This document shows positions 15,861 through 24,300 of a stretch of 49,767 nt of DNA, piece by piece (the first letter of the stretch is position 1; every line of letters begins with the position of its first letter). Position numbers and translations under genes: made by a program. The stretch is from CAZJYI01 sp964550025 (GTDB lineage Bacteria > Verrucomicrobiota > Kiritimatiellia > UBA8416 > CAYOBW01). The notes below the pieces were generated by a model. The model was not told the origin of the DNA and ran no database searches. It saw only the letters and a list, made by a program, of their open reading frames with translations. The DNA is taken from assembly GCA_964550025.1 (NCBI GenBank), contig CAZJYI010000080.1, positions 1-49,767 on the forward strand, in the 5' to 3' direction.

Positions 15861-17222
15861 ATGCGGTGTTTGCGCGTTGCTCCCATCCTGCTCGCCCTGA
15901 TCAGCCTCGCACCCGCGGGCGATTGGCCTGGCTGGCGGGGACCTCGGCGGGACGGGTTGTCGACGGAAGGCGCCTGGCGAACGGACTGGGATCGCCGTCC
16001 GCCGGAGCGGCTCTGGGTCACGCATGTGGGCAGCGGGTGCGCGTCCCTGGCGGTCGTCAAGGGGCGGCTGTACACAGTTGGAGACGATTCGGTTTGCTGT
16101 ATCGACATCGCGAACGGCGATACCATCTGGCGGCGGCCGTGCGGTCGGGCAAACGCGACTCCGGCGGTTGACGGCGGTCGGGTCTTCGTCTACAGCAACG
16201 AGGGCATTCTCTCTTGCTTTGACGCCGTGGACGGCAGACCTCACTGGCGAAGAGACCCGCGAAAGGAGATGGGAGCGGCAGGGCCGGGACGTTATGGCTA
16301 TGCCGCGTCCCCTCTCGTCGTCGACAGCCGGGTTCTCGCTCCGATCCGTTTCGGTCGCGATGCGGGTGCGCTTGTTGCTTTCGATACGGCGACCGGCAGA
16401 GAGATCTGGCGCTGTCCCCATGCGATGCACGTCGCGTTCCCCTTCTGGTCCTCACCCGTACTCGGTACGCTCGACGGGCGCGAGACCATCGTCTGGCTTC
16501 CGGGACGTGACGTGCTGGGAATCAAGCCAACCGACGGCAGTGTCCTGTGGGAGTTTGCGTTCAAAGAGTCAGACGGGTTCACCAGGATCGAGGCTGGCGA
16601 CACGGCTGTCACACCGATCATCCGCGGCGATCGAATTCTCGCTCATCACCATCCGAACTACGCGGAGATGCGTGGTTACAGGGAAAACACGTTCTGCATC
16701 GAGGTCAGGGACGGAAGCGCCAGACTTGTCTGGGAACGGTCGGAGGACGTCATGGGTTGGTTCCACACGCCGGTCGCCCTCGACGGATACGCGTATGCCG
16801 GACGCGAAGCCCGAGGGGCCAGGCTTCACTGCTATGACCTCGCGGACGGCACCGTTCAATGGACTGCCTACCGATACATCGCGGACGGCCGGTTGCATCG
16901 CCCCACGCCGGACACCGTAGACGGCCGGCGCGAGCGGCCTGTTCCCGCTCCGGGCGCCGCCGCCCATCTCAAGCCCTCAGGCTCATTCATGATTGCCGGC
17001 AACAGGCTCATATCCTGGGGCAACTTCGCAAAGCATCTCGCCGTTCTCGAAGTCTCCCCGAAGGGATACCGGGTGCTGGCGCACGTTGATATCGACGATG
17101 CCGGCAAATGGGTCGTGCCGCTATTGCTTGATGGCCGGATCTACTGCCGCTCCGACAGCGGCAACATCATCTGCCTGGGTGTTGGCGAACGTAGCGCCGG
17201 CTTTCCAGCCGGTGAAAAGTAG
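15861..17222 (+). CDS. Exported PQQ-like beta-propeller protein
   Basis: A 453-residue exported protein with an N-terminal signal peptide (MRCLRVAPILLALISLAPAG) and the WPGWRGPRRDG start typical of PVC PQQ-binding-like propellers. Blade motifs recur: LYTVGDDSVCCIDIANGDTI, GALVAFDTATGREIW, VLGIKPTDGSVLWEF, LHCYDLADGTVQW. No dehydrogenase active site is apparent, so it is probably a structural or sensor propeller. The frame runs into a dispersed repeat: the last dozen residues (ERSAGFPAGEK) are encoded by it, so the natural C-terminus has been replaced or extended. The ATG at 15861 is preferred over 15825 because it gives a proper signal peptide. The gene at 46931 is the same family. Confidence 0.8.
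   Translation: MRCLRVAPILLALISLAPAGDWPGWRGPRRDGLSTEGAWRTDWDRRPPERLWVTHVGSGCASLAVVKGRLYTVGDDSVCCIDIANGDTIWRRPCGRANATPAVDGGRVFVYSNEGILSCFDAVDGRPHWRRDPRKEMGAAGPGRYGYAASPLVVDSRVLAPIRFGRDAGALVAFDTATGREIWRCPHAMHVAFPFWSSPVLGTLDGRETIVWLPGRDVLGIKPTDGSVLWEFAFKESDGFTRIEAGDTAVTPIIRGDRILAHHHPNYAEMRGYRENTFCIEVRDGSARLVWERSEDVMGWFHTPVALDGYAYAGREARGARLHCYDLADGTVQWTAYRYIADGRLHRPTPDTVDGRRERPVPAPGAAAHLKPSGSFMIAGNRLISWGNFAKHLAVLEVSPKGYRVLAHVDIDDAGKWVVPLLLDGRIYCRSDSGNIICLGVGERSAGFPAGEK
17189..17220. repeat. 'ccggctttccagccgg' hairpin repeat
   Basis: gtagcgccggctttccagcc followed by ggtgaaaagtag, overlapping the 3' end of the PQQ-like gene. A near-identical copy lies at 20132-20160. The core is a short perfect hairpin. 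Confidence 0.7.
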
Positions 17223-17249
17223 CGCGGATGTCCGGTCCGTGCATCCCAG

Positions 17250-17344
17250 GCACCGCCGGCTTTCCTCGTCCCGCCGAAGCCCTCTGCGCGAAGGGGGAAG
17301 CCGGTGACTGGTGCGGCCGGGATCCTCCCCGGCCTCCCCGAAGC
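17250..17344. repeat. Dispersed hairpin repeat, copy 3
   Basis: A diverged full-length copy of 14788-14880: ccggctttcctcgtcccgcc, then gaagccggtgactggtgcgg and a ggccgggatcctccccggcc-type hairpin. Substitutions keep the hairpins pairing, which suggests selection on or mobility of the structure. Confidence 0.7.
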
Positions 17345-17407
17345 CGGGTGCCAGCGCGCGCAACGTCCGCTCGCTCACGCTCGCGGCTACTCTGCGGAAG
17401 CCAGGGC

Positions 17408-17435
17408 TTGCGGAGCAGGGTGGTTTGTATAGAAT
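17408..17435 (+). promoter_or_regulatory. Promoter candidate for NSS symporter operon
   Basis: TTGCGG (17408-17413), 16 bases, TAGAAT (17430-17435), about 50 bases before the symporter ATG. Confidence 0.55.
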
Positions 17436-17484
17436 GCGGTCATTGGTACGGGTAGGCCCGGCAGGGCCCTGAGAGGAGTCGACT

Positions 17485-19056
17485 ATGGCGAAGGAATCAT
17501 GGGGATCCCGAACGGGGGCCATCCTGGCTGTCATGGGCAGCGCGGTCGGATTGGGGAATTTCCTGCGCTTTCCGGGGCAGGCTGCCAAGTATGGTGGGGG
17601 AGCTTTTCTTATCCCCTACCTCGTAGCCTTCGTGCTGGTGGGGTTGCCGCTGGCCTGGGTGGAATGGGCGCTGGGTCGCTACGGTGGCGCCAAGGGGCAC
17701 AACTCCGTCCCGGGGATCTTCCGCGCCATCACCGGATCGCGCCGCGCATCCTATATGGGCGTCCTGGGGGTGTTGATGCCGGTGATGATCTACACCTACT
17801 ACTCGTTCGTGGAAGCCTGGTGTCTCGCCTATTCATGGGACTTTCTCGTGGGGAGCTTCTCCGGGCTGGGAACGGACGCGGCGGCCATCGGCGCCCACTT
17901 CGAGCAATCCGTCGGCGCGACTGCCGACGGCGTCGTTTTTTCCAAGGGAGGGGCGCGAATGCTGATCTTCCTTGCCGTCTGTTTCGGCCTCAATTTCGTG
18001 CTGATCTACCGCGGAGTGCATCGCGGCATCGAGAAGTTCTGCAACGTGGCCATGCCCCTGCTGGTGGTGTGCGCCCTGATCGTGCTGGCGCGCGTTCTCA
18101 CGCTGCCGACACCCGCGGAGCATCCCGATCAGTCCGTGATGAACGGTCTCGGCTACATGTGGAACCCGTCGTCGCCGAATATGTCCATGCTCGAGGCCCT
18201 TACACGTTCCGAGGTCTGGTTGGCGGCGACCGGGCAGATCTTCTTCAGCCTGTCGGTGGGGTTCGGGCTGATCCTGACCTATGCCAGCTATCTCAAGCCC
18301 GATGACGACGTGGCGCTCTCTTCCCTGACCGCCGCGGCCGGCAACGGGTTCTGCGAAGTCGTTCTCGGCGGCATGATCGCCATCCCGGCCGCGTTCGTCT
18401 TCCTGGGGCCGGCGGTGATCAAGAATCCCCCGGGGACGTTCGGTATGGGGTTTGTCACGCTCCCGCACGTATTCAACCTGATGCCGGGCGGCCGGTTCTT
18501 CGGCTTCCTTTTCTTCTTCCTGCTCTTCATCGCCGCCGTGACCAGCTCGCTGTCCATGCTGCAGCCGGCCATCGCGCTGCTCGAAGACGGTCTCAAGCTC
18601 GGACGCAAACCATCGGTGACGATCATCGGGTTCGTAACCGCCATCGGAACGGCCTTCGTGGTGTATTTCTCCAAGGGGTTCACCGCACTCGACACGATCG
18701 ACTTCTGGATGGCCAACTTCTTCATCTTCATCCTGGCCACCATCCAGGTGCTCTGCTTTTCATGGTACCTTGGCGTGGGCACGGGTATGAAAGAGCTCAT
18801 GCGCGGAGCCGAGATCAGGCTCCCCCGCGCTCTGCCTTTCATTCTCAAGTACGTTTCCCCCGCGTTTCTCCTGGCGGTATTCGGAATCTGGTGCTGGCAG
18901 AGTCTCCCCGGGCGGATCAGGGCCATCCTGACGATTCCCGAGGAGGGACCTCCCGTGGTGCTTATGTCGGTGGCCGTGATTCTGGCAGTCGGGGCCTTTT
19001 TCGTCTTGATAACAGCGGCGGCCAACAGGACGTGGGATAAGGAGGAGCGCTCATGA
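17485..19056 (+). CDS. Sodium-dependent NSS-family transporter
   Basis: A 523-residue polytopic membrane protein of the neurotransmitter:sodium symporter family, which in bacteria mostly takes up amino acids with Na+. The TM1 signature GSAVGLGNFLRFPGQAAKYG with GGAFLIPY (residues 18-45) forms the Na+/substrate site. TM6-like TGQIFFSLSVGFGLILTYAS and TM8-like FLLFIAAVTSSLSMLQP also match. A GAGAGGAG ribosome site precedes the ATG. The stop overlaps the start of a 50-residue single-pass gene (ATGA), the small-subunit arrangement known from MetP/MetS. The substrate is not decided by sequence; methionine or alanine is possible by analogy with MetPS. Confidence 0.92.
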   Translation: MAKESWGSRTGAILAVMGSAVGLGNFLRFPGQAAKYGGGAFLIPYLVAFVLVGLPLAWVEWALGRYGGAKGHNSVPGIFRAITGSRRASYMGVLGVLMPVMIYTYYSFVEAWCLAYSWDFLVGSFSGLGTDAAAIGAHFEQSVGATADGVVFSKGGARMLIFLAVCFGLNFVLIYRGVHRGIEKFCNVAMPLLVVCALIVLARVLTLPTPAEHPDQSVMNGLGYMWNPSSPNMSMLEALTRSEVWLAATGQIFFSLSVGFGLILTYASYLKPDDDVALSSLTAAAGNGFCEVVLGGMIAIPAAFVFLGPAVIKNPPGTFGMGFVTLPHVFNLMPGGRFFGFLFFFLLFIAAVTSSLSMLQPAIALLEDGLKLGRKPSVTIIGFVTAIGTAFVVYFSKGFTALDTIDFWMANFFIFILATIQVLCFSWYLGVGTGMKELMRGAEIRLPRALPFILKYVSPAFLLAVFGIWCWQSLPGRIRAILTIPEEGPPVVLMSVAVILAVGAFFVLITAAANRTWDKEERS

Positions 19057-19205
19057 CGGCAGGCGGTTGGGTCATGATGATTCTGGCGGTGGTCGGCATG
19101 ACGGGCCTGCTGGTGTGGTGCATCCGAAAGGTGCTCTCGACACCCGGGGCCACCGAGCACCTGCACTCCCAGGTCGACATCGATACCCAAGACCACGACG
19201 AATAG
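19053..19205 (+). CDS. MetS-type small subunit of NSS transporter
   Basis: A 50-residue protein (MTAGGWVMMILAVVGMTGLL...) with one membrane segment at about residues 5-24, a short basic turn (CIRKVL) and an acidic soluble tail (DIDTQDHDE). Its ATG overlaps the symporter stop (ATGA) and a GGAGGAG site lies inside the end of the symporter gene, so translation is coupled. Size, topology and position match the small subunit of the MetP/MetS amino-acid importer family. It is easily missed because of its length. Confidence 0.8.
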   Translation: MTAGGWVMMILAVVGMTGLLVWCIRKVLSTPGATEHLHSQVDIDTQDHDE

Positions 19206-19244
19206 GTAGAACTACCCCCGGGGATTCAGCCCCTCTTGTGACTT

Positions 19245-20120
19245 ATGTGCCTTATGTGGCCATCCCGGTTCCTGGTGTGCGCCTCCGTGGTGGGAACTGT
19301 GTTGTCTCCATTGACGGGGTGGTGTGGCGAACCGCGGTCGGCGCTGCCCCGCGGACAACATCTCACGACGAACTTCACGGCCCGCTGCAAAGCCGGAACG
19401 GCCGGCGTGATGGGGGCACGCATGGGATGGCCGGTAGAGAAGCTCACACCCTACACGCTGTCGGAGACGACGTTCAATGTGTGGCTTCCGCGGGAATGCG
19501 ACGGCAAGCGTGCATTCGGCCTGTTTGTGTACGTGAGTCCGTCCCCGTCGGGGACTCCCCCCGGCGCCTTGCTGCCGGGACTGCGCCAGCACCGCCTGGT
19601 CTACATTGGGGCCGACGGTTCCGGAAACGCCCAGAGGGCTCACAAGCGCATCAGCCTCGCGCTGGACGCGGCTTTCAACATGGTCCAGCACCGTCGGGTC
19701 GACCGGGAACGAATCTACATCGGCGGCGTTTCGGGCGGCGGACGCATCAGCAGCATGGCCTCGCTGGCCTACCCGGACATATTCAAGGGGTGTCTTGCCA
19801 TCGTGGGTGTCAACTTCTACCGGGCGCTTCCCGTGCCCGACATGCCGGGCAAGCGCTATCCGACCGTCATGCGCCCACCGTCCGCGCGGCTCCTGGCCCT
19901 GGCCCGCAACCGCAGCCGGTTCGTGCTGGTCACCGGTTCCAAAGATGCCAATCGCGACAACACCTGGGCCGTCTACCGCGACGGCTTCGTCAGAGACGGT
20001 TTCCGATATGTCTACTATCGCGAGATCGAGGGCATGGGACACACAATCCCGGGGGCGGAGGATCTGCGGGACGCGGTGGGGTTGCTGGACGCGCCAGCAA
20101 AACCGGCTGAAAAGCGGTGA
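19245..20120 (+). CDS. Exported alpha/beta hydrolase
   Basis: A 291-residue predicted exported serine hydrolase of the PHB-depolymerase/esterase-like type. The hydrophobic N-terminus (FLVCASVVGTVLSPLTGWC) reads as a signal peptide. The nucleophile elbow is GVSGGG with Ser163, followed by SSMASLAYPDIF. His266 in GMGHTIPG is the likely catalytic His, and the Asp is one of those in TGSKDANRD (D234 or D238). ATG 19245 or ATG 19254 could be the start; neither has a convincing ribosome site, and the cttatgtgccttatgtggcc around them looks like repeat sequence. The C-terminal tail KPAEKR runs into a hairpin repeat. Substrate unknown. Confidence 0.75.
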   Translation: MCLMWPSRFLVCASVVGTVLSPLTGWCGEPRSALPRGQHLTTNFTARCKAGTAGVMGARMGWPVEKLTPYTLSETTFNVWLPRECDGKRAFGLFVYVSPSPSGTPPGALLPGLRQHRLVYIGADGSGNAQRAHKRISLALDAAFNMVQHRRVDRERIYIGGVSGGGRISSMASLAYPDIFKGCLAIVGVNFYRALPVPDMPGKRYPTVMRPPSARLLALARNRSRFVLVTGSKDANRDNTWAVYRDGFVRDGFRYVYYREIEGMGHTIPGAEDLRDAVGLLDAPAKPAEKR

Positions 20121-20131
20121 GTCGACCGCCA

Positions 20132-20252
20132 GTAGCGCCGGCTTTCAGCCGGTGAAAAGTCCCGCCGGGCTCCGTCCGGCGGGTGGATCGGCCGATGGGC
20201 CGGCTGGAAAGCCGGCCCCACCCGTCACCCCGCGGGAGCGGGGCGTTACTTT
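20132..20252. repeat. Cluster of GC hairpin repeats
   Basis: A chain of short perfect or near-perfect hairpins: ccggctttcagccgg (20138), cccgccgggctccgtccggc (20160), ggccggctggaaagccggcc (20200) and ccccgcgggagcgggg (20227). The first is a copy of the 17189 element. This occupies most of the gap between the hydrolase and the EF-hand gene and may end the upstream transcript. Confidence 0.7.
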
Positions 20253-20293
20253 GCCCGGCTGTCGTGACGAGATCGGCGTAAGAAGTCGGTTCA

Positions 20294-20323
20294 TTGCGTC
20301 TGCAGAAGAAAGCGTGCAATAAT
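20294..20323 (+). promoter_or_regulatory. Promoter candidate for the EF-hand gene
   Basis: TTGCGT (20294-20299), 18 bases, AATAAT (20318-20323), about 90 bases before the start codon. Confidence 0.45.
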
Positions 20324-20412
20324 CCGGTATTCCAAGCGTTCTTTGTTGATGATAGGCTCCCCGCCGGGGAGCACGGTTCCGGATGGGGATGAAGTTGAAA
20401 AGGAGGAATGCG

Positions 20413-21144
20413 ATGACGGGAAGAGGAATACTGGCGGTGCTGTTGGCCATGGCGACGGCAGGGTCCACGCTGTGGGCGCAGGAGCGGGACGACAGGGAGG
20501 GCGGCGACCGCCCCCCCGAGCGCAGGGACGAGCGCGGCGGTGATCGCGAGGGCGGCCGTGGGGGCGACCGTGGCCGCGGACGACAGGATATGCGTAGCCG
20601 GTGGGAACTGGCCCGGGTGATGTGGATGCGCGACCAGGATGCGGACGGGGATTTCGTTCTGGGCGAGGAGGAAATGAGTTCCTCGTTCAAGGAGTTCTAC
20701 ACGCAGTCAACCAACATGTACGCGCTGCTCGTGAACGGGTTCGACGCGGATGCCGACGGCAAGCTCAACGAAGAGGAATGCACGAAGGTGGGCGAGATCC
20801 TACGGTTCATGATGATGATCAGGCGCTACGACGAGAACAAGGACCTTGTTCTCGACGAAGATGAACTGGACAAAGTCTGGGACCACCGCGTCGAGATGTC
20901 CGAGCGCTACAACGACCTGATGCTCTCGCGGTTTGACAAGGACGGGGACGCGGCCCTGAGCGACGAAGAGCGCGAGGCGGCCAACAAGGAAGTCGAGGCC
21001 ATGCAGAAGCGGATGGAGGAGATGCGCTCCAGGTTCGGCGGTCGCGGCGGCCACGGAGGAGGACCCGGCGGCCACGGAGGAGGGCCCGGCGGCCGGCCCG
21101 GTGGCGGACCTGGCGGTGGACAGGGAGGCGGGGAGAGGCGCTAG
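20413..21144 (+). CDS. Exported EF-hand protein with Gly-rich tail
   Basis: A 243-residue exported calcium-binding protein. The signal peptide is MTGRGILAVLLAMATAGSTL. An Arg/Asp/Gly-rich linker follows (to about residue 58), then four EF-hand loops: DQDADGDFVLGE, DADADGKLNEEE, DENKDLVLDEDE and DKDGDAALSDEE. Each has Asp at positions 1 and 3, an acidic or polar residue at position 5, and Glu at position 12. The C-terminus is a Gly/Pro tail of GGHGGGPGG units. The perfect AGGAGG site at 20401 is six bases before the ATG at 20413 and fixes the start over an ATG at 20383. A strong terminator follows, so it is monocistronic. Extracellular Ca2+ binding is a safe inference; the partner is unknown. 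Confidence 0.85.
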   Translation: MTGRGILAVLLAMATAGSTLWAQERDDREGGDRPPERRDERGGDREGGRGGDRGRGRQDMRSRWELARVMWMRDQDADGDFVLGEEEMSSSFKEFYTQSTNMYALLVNGFDADADGKLNEEECTKVGEILRFMMMIRRYDENKDLVLDEDELDKVWDHRVEMSERYNDLMLSRFDKDGDAALSDEEREAANKEVEAMQKRMEEMRSRFGGRGGHGGGPGGHGGGPGGRPGGGPGGGQGGGERR

Positions 21145-21177
21145 TCCCTCACCGACCGAGAGTCAGAAGGCTCATCC

Positions 21178-21232
21178 CGGCGGCACGGCTTCACGCGACA
21201 CGTCGTTTGAAGCCGTGCCGCCGTTTCTGTTT
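21178..21232 (+). terminator. Rho-independent terminator of EF-hand gene
   Basis: A 16-base perfect stem (cggcggcacggcttca at 21178-21193 with 21208-21223) and a 14-base loop, followed by tttctgttt. It is the clearest plus-strand terminator in the window. Confidence 0.9.
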
Positions 21233-21261
21233 CAAGGGGCAACGACACGACGCCGACGGAC

Positions 21262-21290
21262 TTGACAGGCACGTTGACGCGGCGGATAAT
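21262..21290 (+). promoter_or_regulatory. Consensus-like promoter of the RHS gene
   Basis: TTGACA (21262-21267), 17 bases, GATAAT (21285-21290), a nearly ideal sigma-70 promoter. Start of transcription would fall near 21297, about 40 bases before the GTG start. It differs from the TTGC/TAGNNT form seen at other genes here. Confidence 0.75.
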
Positions 21291-21337
21291 GCCGCAACAC
21301 GGTTGGTGGTGCTATTCACAGCGTTTGGAGGTGTCTC

Positions 21338-24300
21338 GTGAAGTGTAGTCGTTTGGCGATGCTGGCTGTGGTGGTGGGGCTTGCGGGGCTTGTTCTCATT
21401 CTGATGGCGCCGGTCTGGCCCGCGCTGGCGGACAAGGGGTCTCCGGCTGCACCCAGGCTGACTTCCATCCTGTCCGATACGGGCGCGGTTGTGGAGGTGC
21501 GATGGTCGGGGGTGACTTCGTTGGCCTACGTAGTGCAGGCTTCGACCGGGCTTGTCGGCGCCGTTTGGGTGCCGCTGGGGACCAACACGTACCGGGGGGG
21601 CGGCTTTCTGTTCTCGGACGAGGATGCGGCAAACCTCGACGGACGCTTCTACCGCGTGGCGTGGATGGTGGACACGAACGACACCATCGGGCCGACCTGG
21701 CCGGGCGGCAGCCCTGTGTCGGTATCCGGCGAGACGCCGGGCAGCGTTCTGTTGACCTGGGTCGCGTGTCCGGACGACACCGGGATCGCCTGCTACGGTA
21801 TCTACCTGGGAGACAGACTGGTTGCCGCGGCACCGGGCGGCACAACCAGCGTGGTTGTGAACGGTCTCGGGCCCGGGCAGGAATATGTCTTCACCGTCGA
21901 GGCCTGCGACGTGGGGGGCAACGTCACCACGACGGGGCCGGACATCACCACGCACACGCGGCTTCAACCGGAACCGGCGCGCAACCCCAGCCTCGGGATC
22001 GACTCCAGCGACAATCCCGGTTCACTGCTCCTGCACAGCGGGGAATACATCAAGCGCCGGACGGACATGACCGTTCGGGGCCGCCGCGCCGGCTTCGCGT
22101 TTTCCCGTACTTATCGGAGCAACCGTGAGGAGTCCGGCCCGCTTGGTTACGGTTGGGACGCCAACGTGTTTGCACGCGTGGAAGAGCAGCCCGACGGTGA
22201 CGTTCTCTGGTTTCCCGGTGACGGACGCGCTTTTCGTTTCGGCAAGCGCCCCGGCAACCGCTACGAGTCACCGCCGGGCATCTATGCCAAGCTCAAAGCC
22301 GGCGACACGGGACTGGTTCTCAGGACGCCGGCAGGCACGAAGTACTACTTCGACACCCAGGGACGCATTGCGACTCGCCGCGACCGAATCGGGAACACCC
22401 TCCAGTACCGGTACACCGTCAGTCGGCTGTCGAGCGTGATCGACGAGTTTGGCCGCGAGATCACGTTCGCCTACGACGGTTCGGAGCGGCTGGCGAGCAT
22501 CACCGACTTCACCGGCCGGCAGGTTGTCTATACCTATGACGCGCACGGCAACCTGGTTGCCGTGCGCTCACCCATAGTGACCGGCACACCCCACGGCAAC
22601 GACTTCCCGGCGGGAAAGACCGAGCGCTACGAGTATGACATAGCGAACCCGGACCCGCATCTCGCGCACAACATGGTCCAGGTGATTGCTCCGAACGAAG
22701 TTGCGGATGGTAGCCTGACGGCACGCGAACTGATGGCCTACGGGCAGGCAGGCAACGACTATGATCGCGTGCTGTTCCGCGAGGTGGGGGGCAAGAGCGC
22801 CTCGGGAGTCAACGCGGGGGGGACACTGGCGTACGTCTACGACCTTGCTCCGGCGGGTGCTCCGGCGGGCACGGTCTCCAGGACGACGGTCACTGACCGC
22901 AACAACAACGTCTGTGAGTACTACCACGATGCGGCGGGCCGCTGCCTTCGGGCGATCGATGATCCAAACGGCATCAGCGCCGTGCATACCATGGCCTACA
23001 ACGGTCACGGGGAGCTTGTTGAGCGCACGCTGCCGGAGGGCAACCGCCGTGTGTACGAATACGACGCGGCCAATGCCGATCGTTTTCAGCAGGGCAACCT
23101 GCTCTCTCTGACCCGCTTCCCCGACGCCGTCCGCGGCGGTGACCAGGCCCGGATCAGGATTTCGTACACCTACGAGCCGCTCTGCAACCGCGTGCTCACC
23201 CGAACAGGCCCGCGCGGCAACGACCCTGCGTACGTGCCGCCGAACGGTGGCGCATGGTCGGTCTCACGCTACACCGCGACGTACACCTACGACTACCAGG
23301 AAGCCGCGACGGCACCGCCCGAAGCCACTGAATGGGACATCACCGTTCCGCCGGCCCTGCTCAACAAGGGCGATGCGAATGACGACGGTCGTACCAACCA
23401 GGCCATGGGCAACCGCATCCGCTGCGACGGCCCGACGGTGAACCTGCCGGCAGGCTCCAACCAGGCGCTCGCGGAGGGCGACACGCAGCAGGAAGTCGTT
23501 ACACGCTGGAGCTACAACGACTTCGGTCAGCGCACGCGGGCCGAAGACCCGCGCGGCAATATCAACACTTTCAGCTACTATCCGGAGAGTGACCCCGACG
23601 GCGACGGTCACGACCCCATTGCGGGGCGCGACAATTCCACGGGTGGCTACCGGTCGGGTCAGGTCACCGATGCCGTCGCCGGCCCACGCCGGCAGGATGC
23701 CTATGATCCCGCGGCCGCTGCAAACGCATACACGTATGACCGGCGCGGCAACATCGTTGTCCGGACCGACGGCCGGGGGAACGAGTGGCGGGGAACATAC
23801 AACCAGCTTGATCAGCTCGTTCAAACCGAGGCCCCCAGGGTGGATGCCGGCCAGGCGCACGGTTACCTGCGCCGTACATCCTTCGATGCCAACAACAACG
23901 TGGTGACCACCTCGGTGGAGAACGTCACGACGGCCACCGACCATCTGCCCGTGGCCGGGACACCGGCCTGGTTCCAATACTCGGCTGACTACGACATCCT
24001 GGGAAGCGTGATTGAGACGACCCGTGATGCCAGACGCGACCCGGTCATTCCAGCCTCTGCCCAGCCCGAGCTCCTTACCACGCAGTATGAGTACGACGGC
24101 AACCGGAACCTTGTGCGCATTCGTTCGCCCCTGGCCGTTGCCGGCACGGATACGAACAACGCTGTACGCTATACCTACGACCGCCTCGACCGGCGGGTCG
24201 CCGTGAGGCGCGGTGAAGGCAGCGCGGAAGAGTCAACCTGGACCTACGCCTATGATGCCAACGGCAACCGGATCGGCTGGACGGATGGCGAAGACAACGA

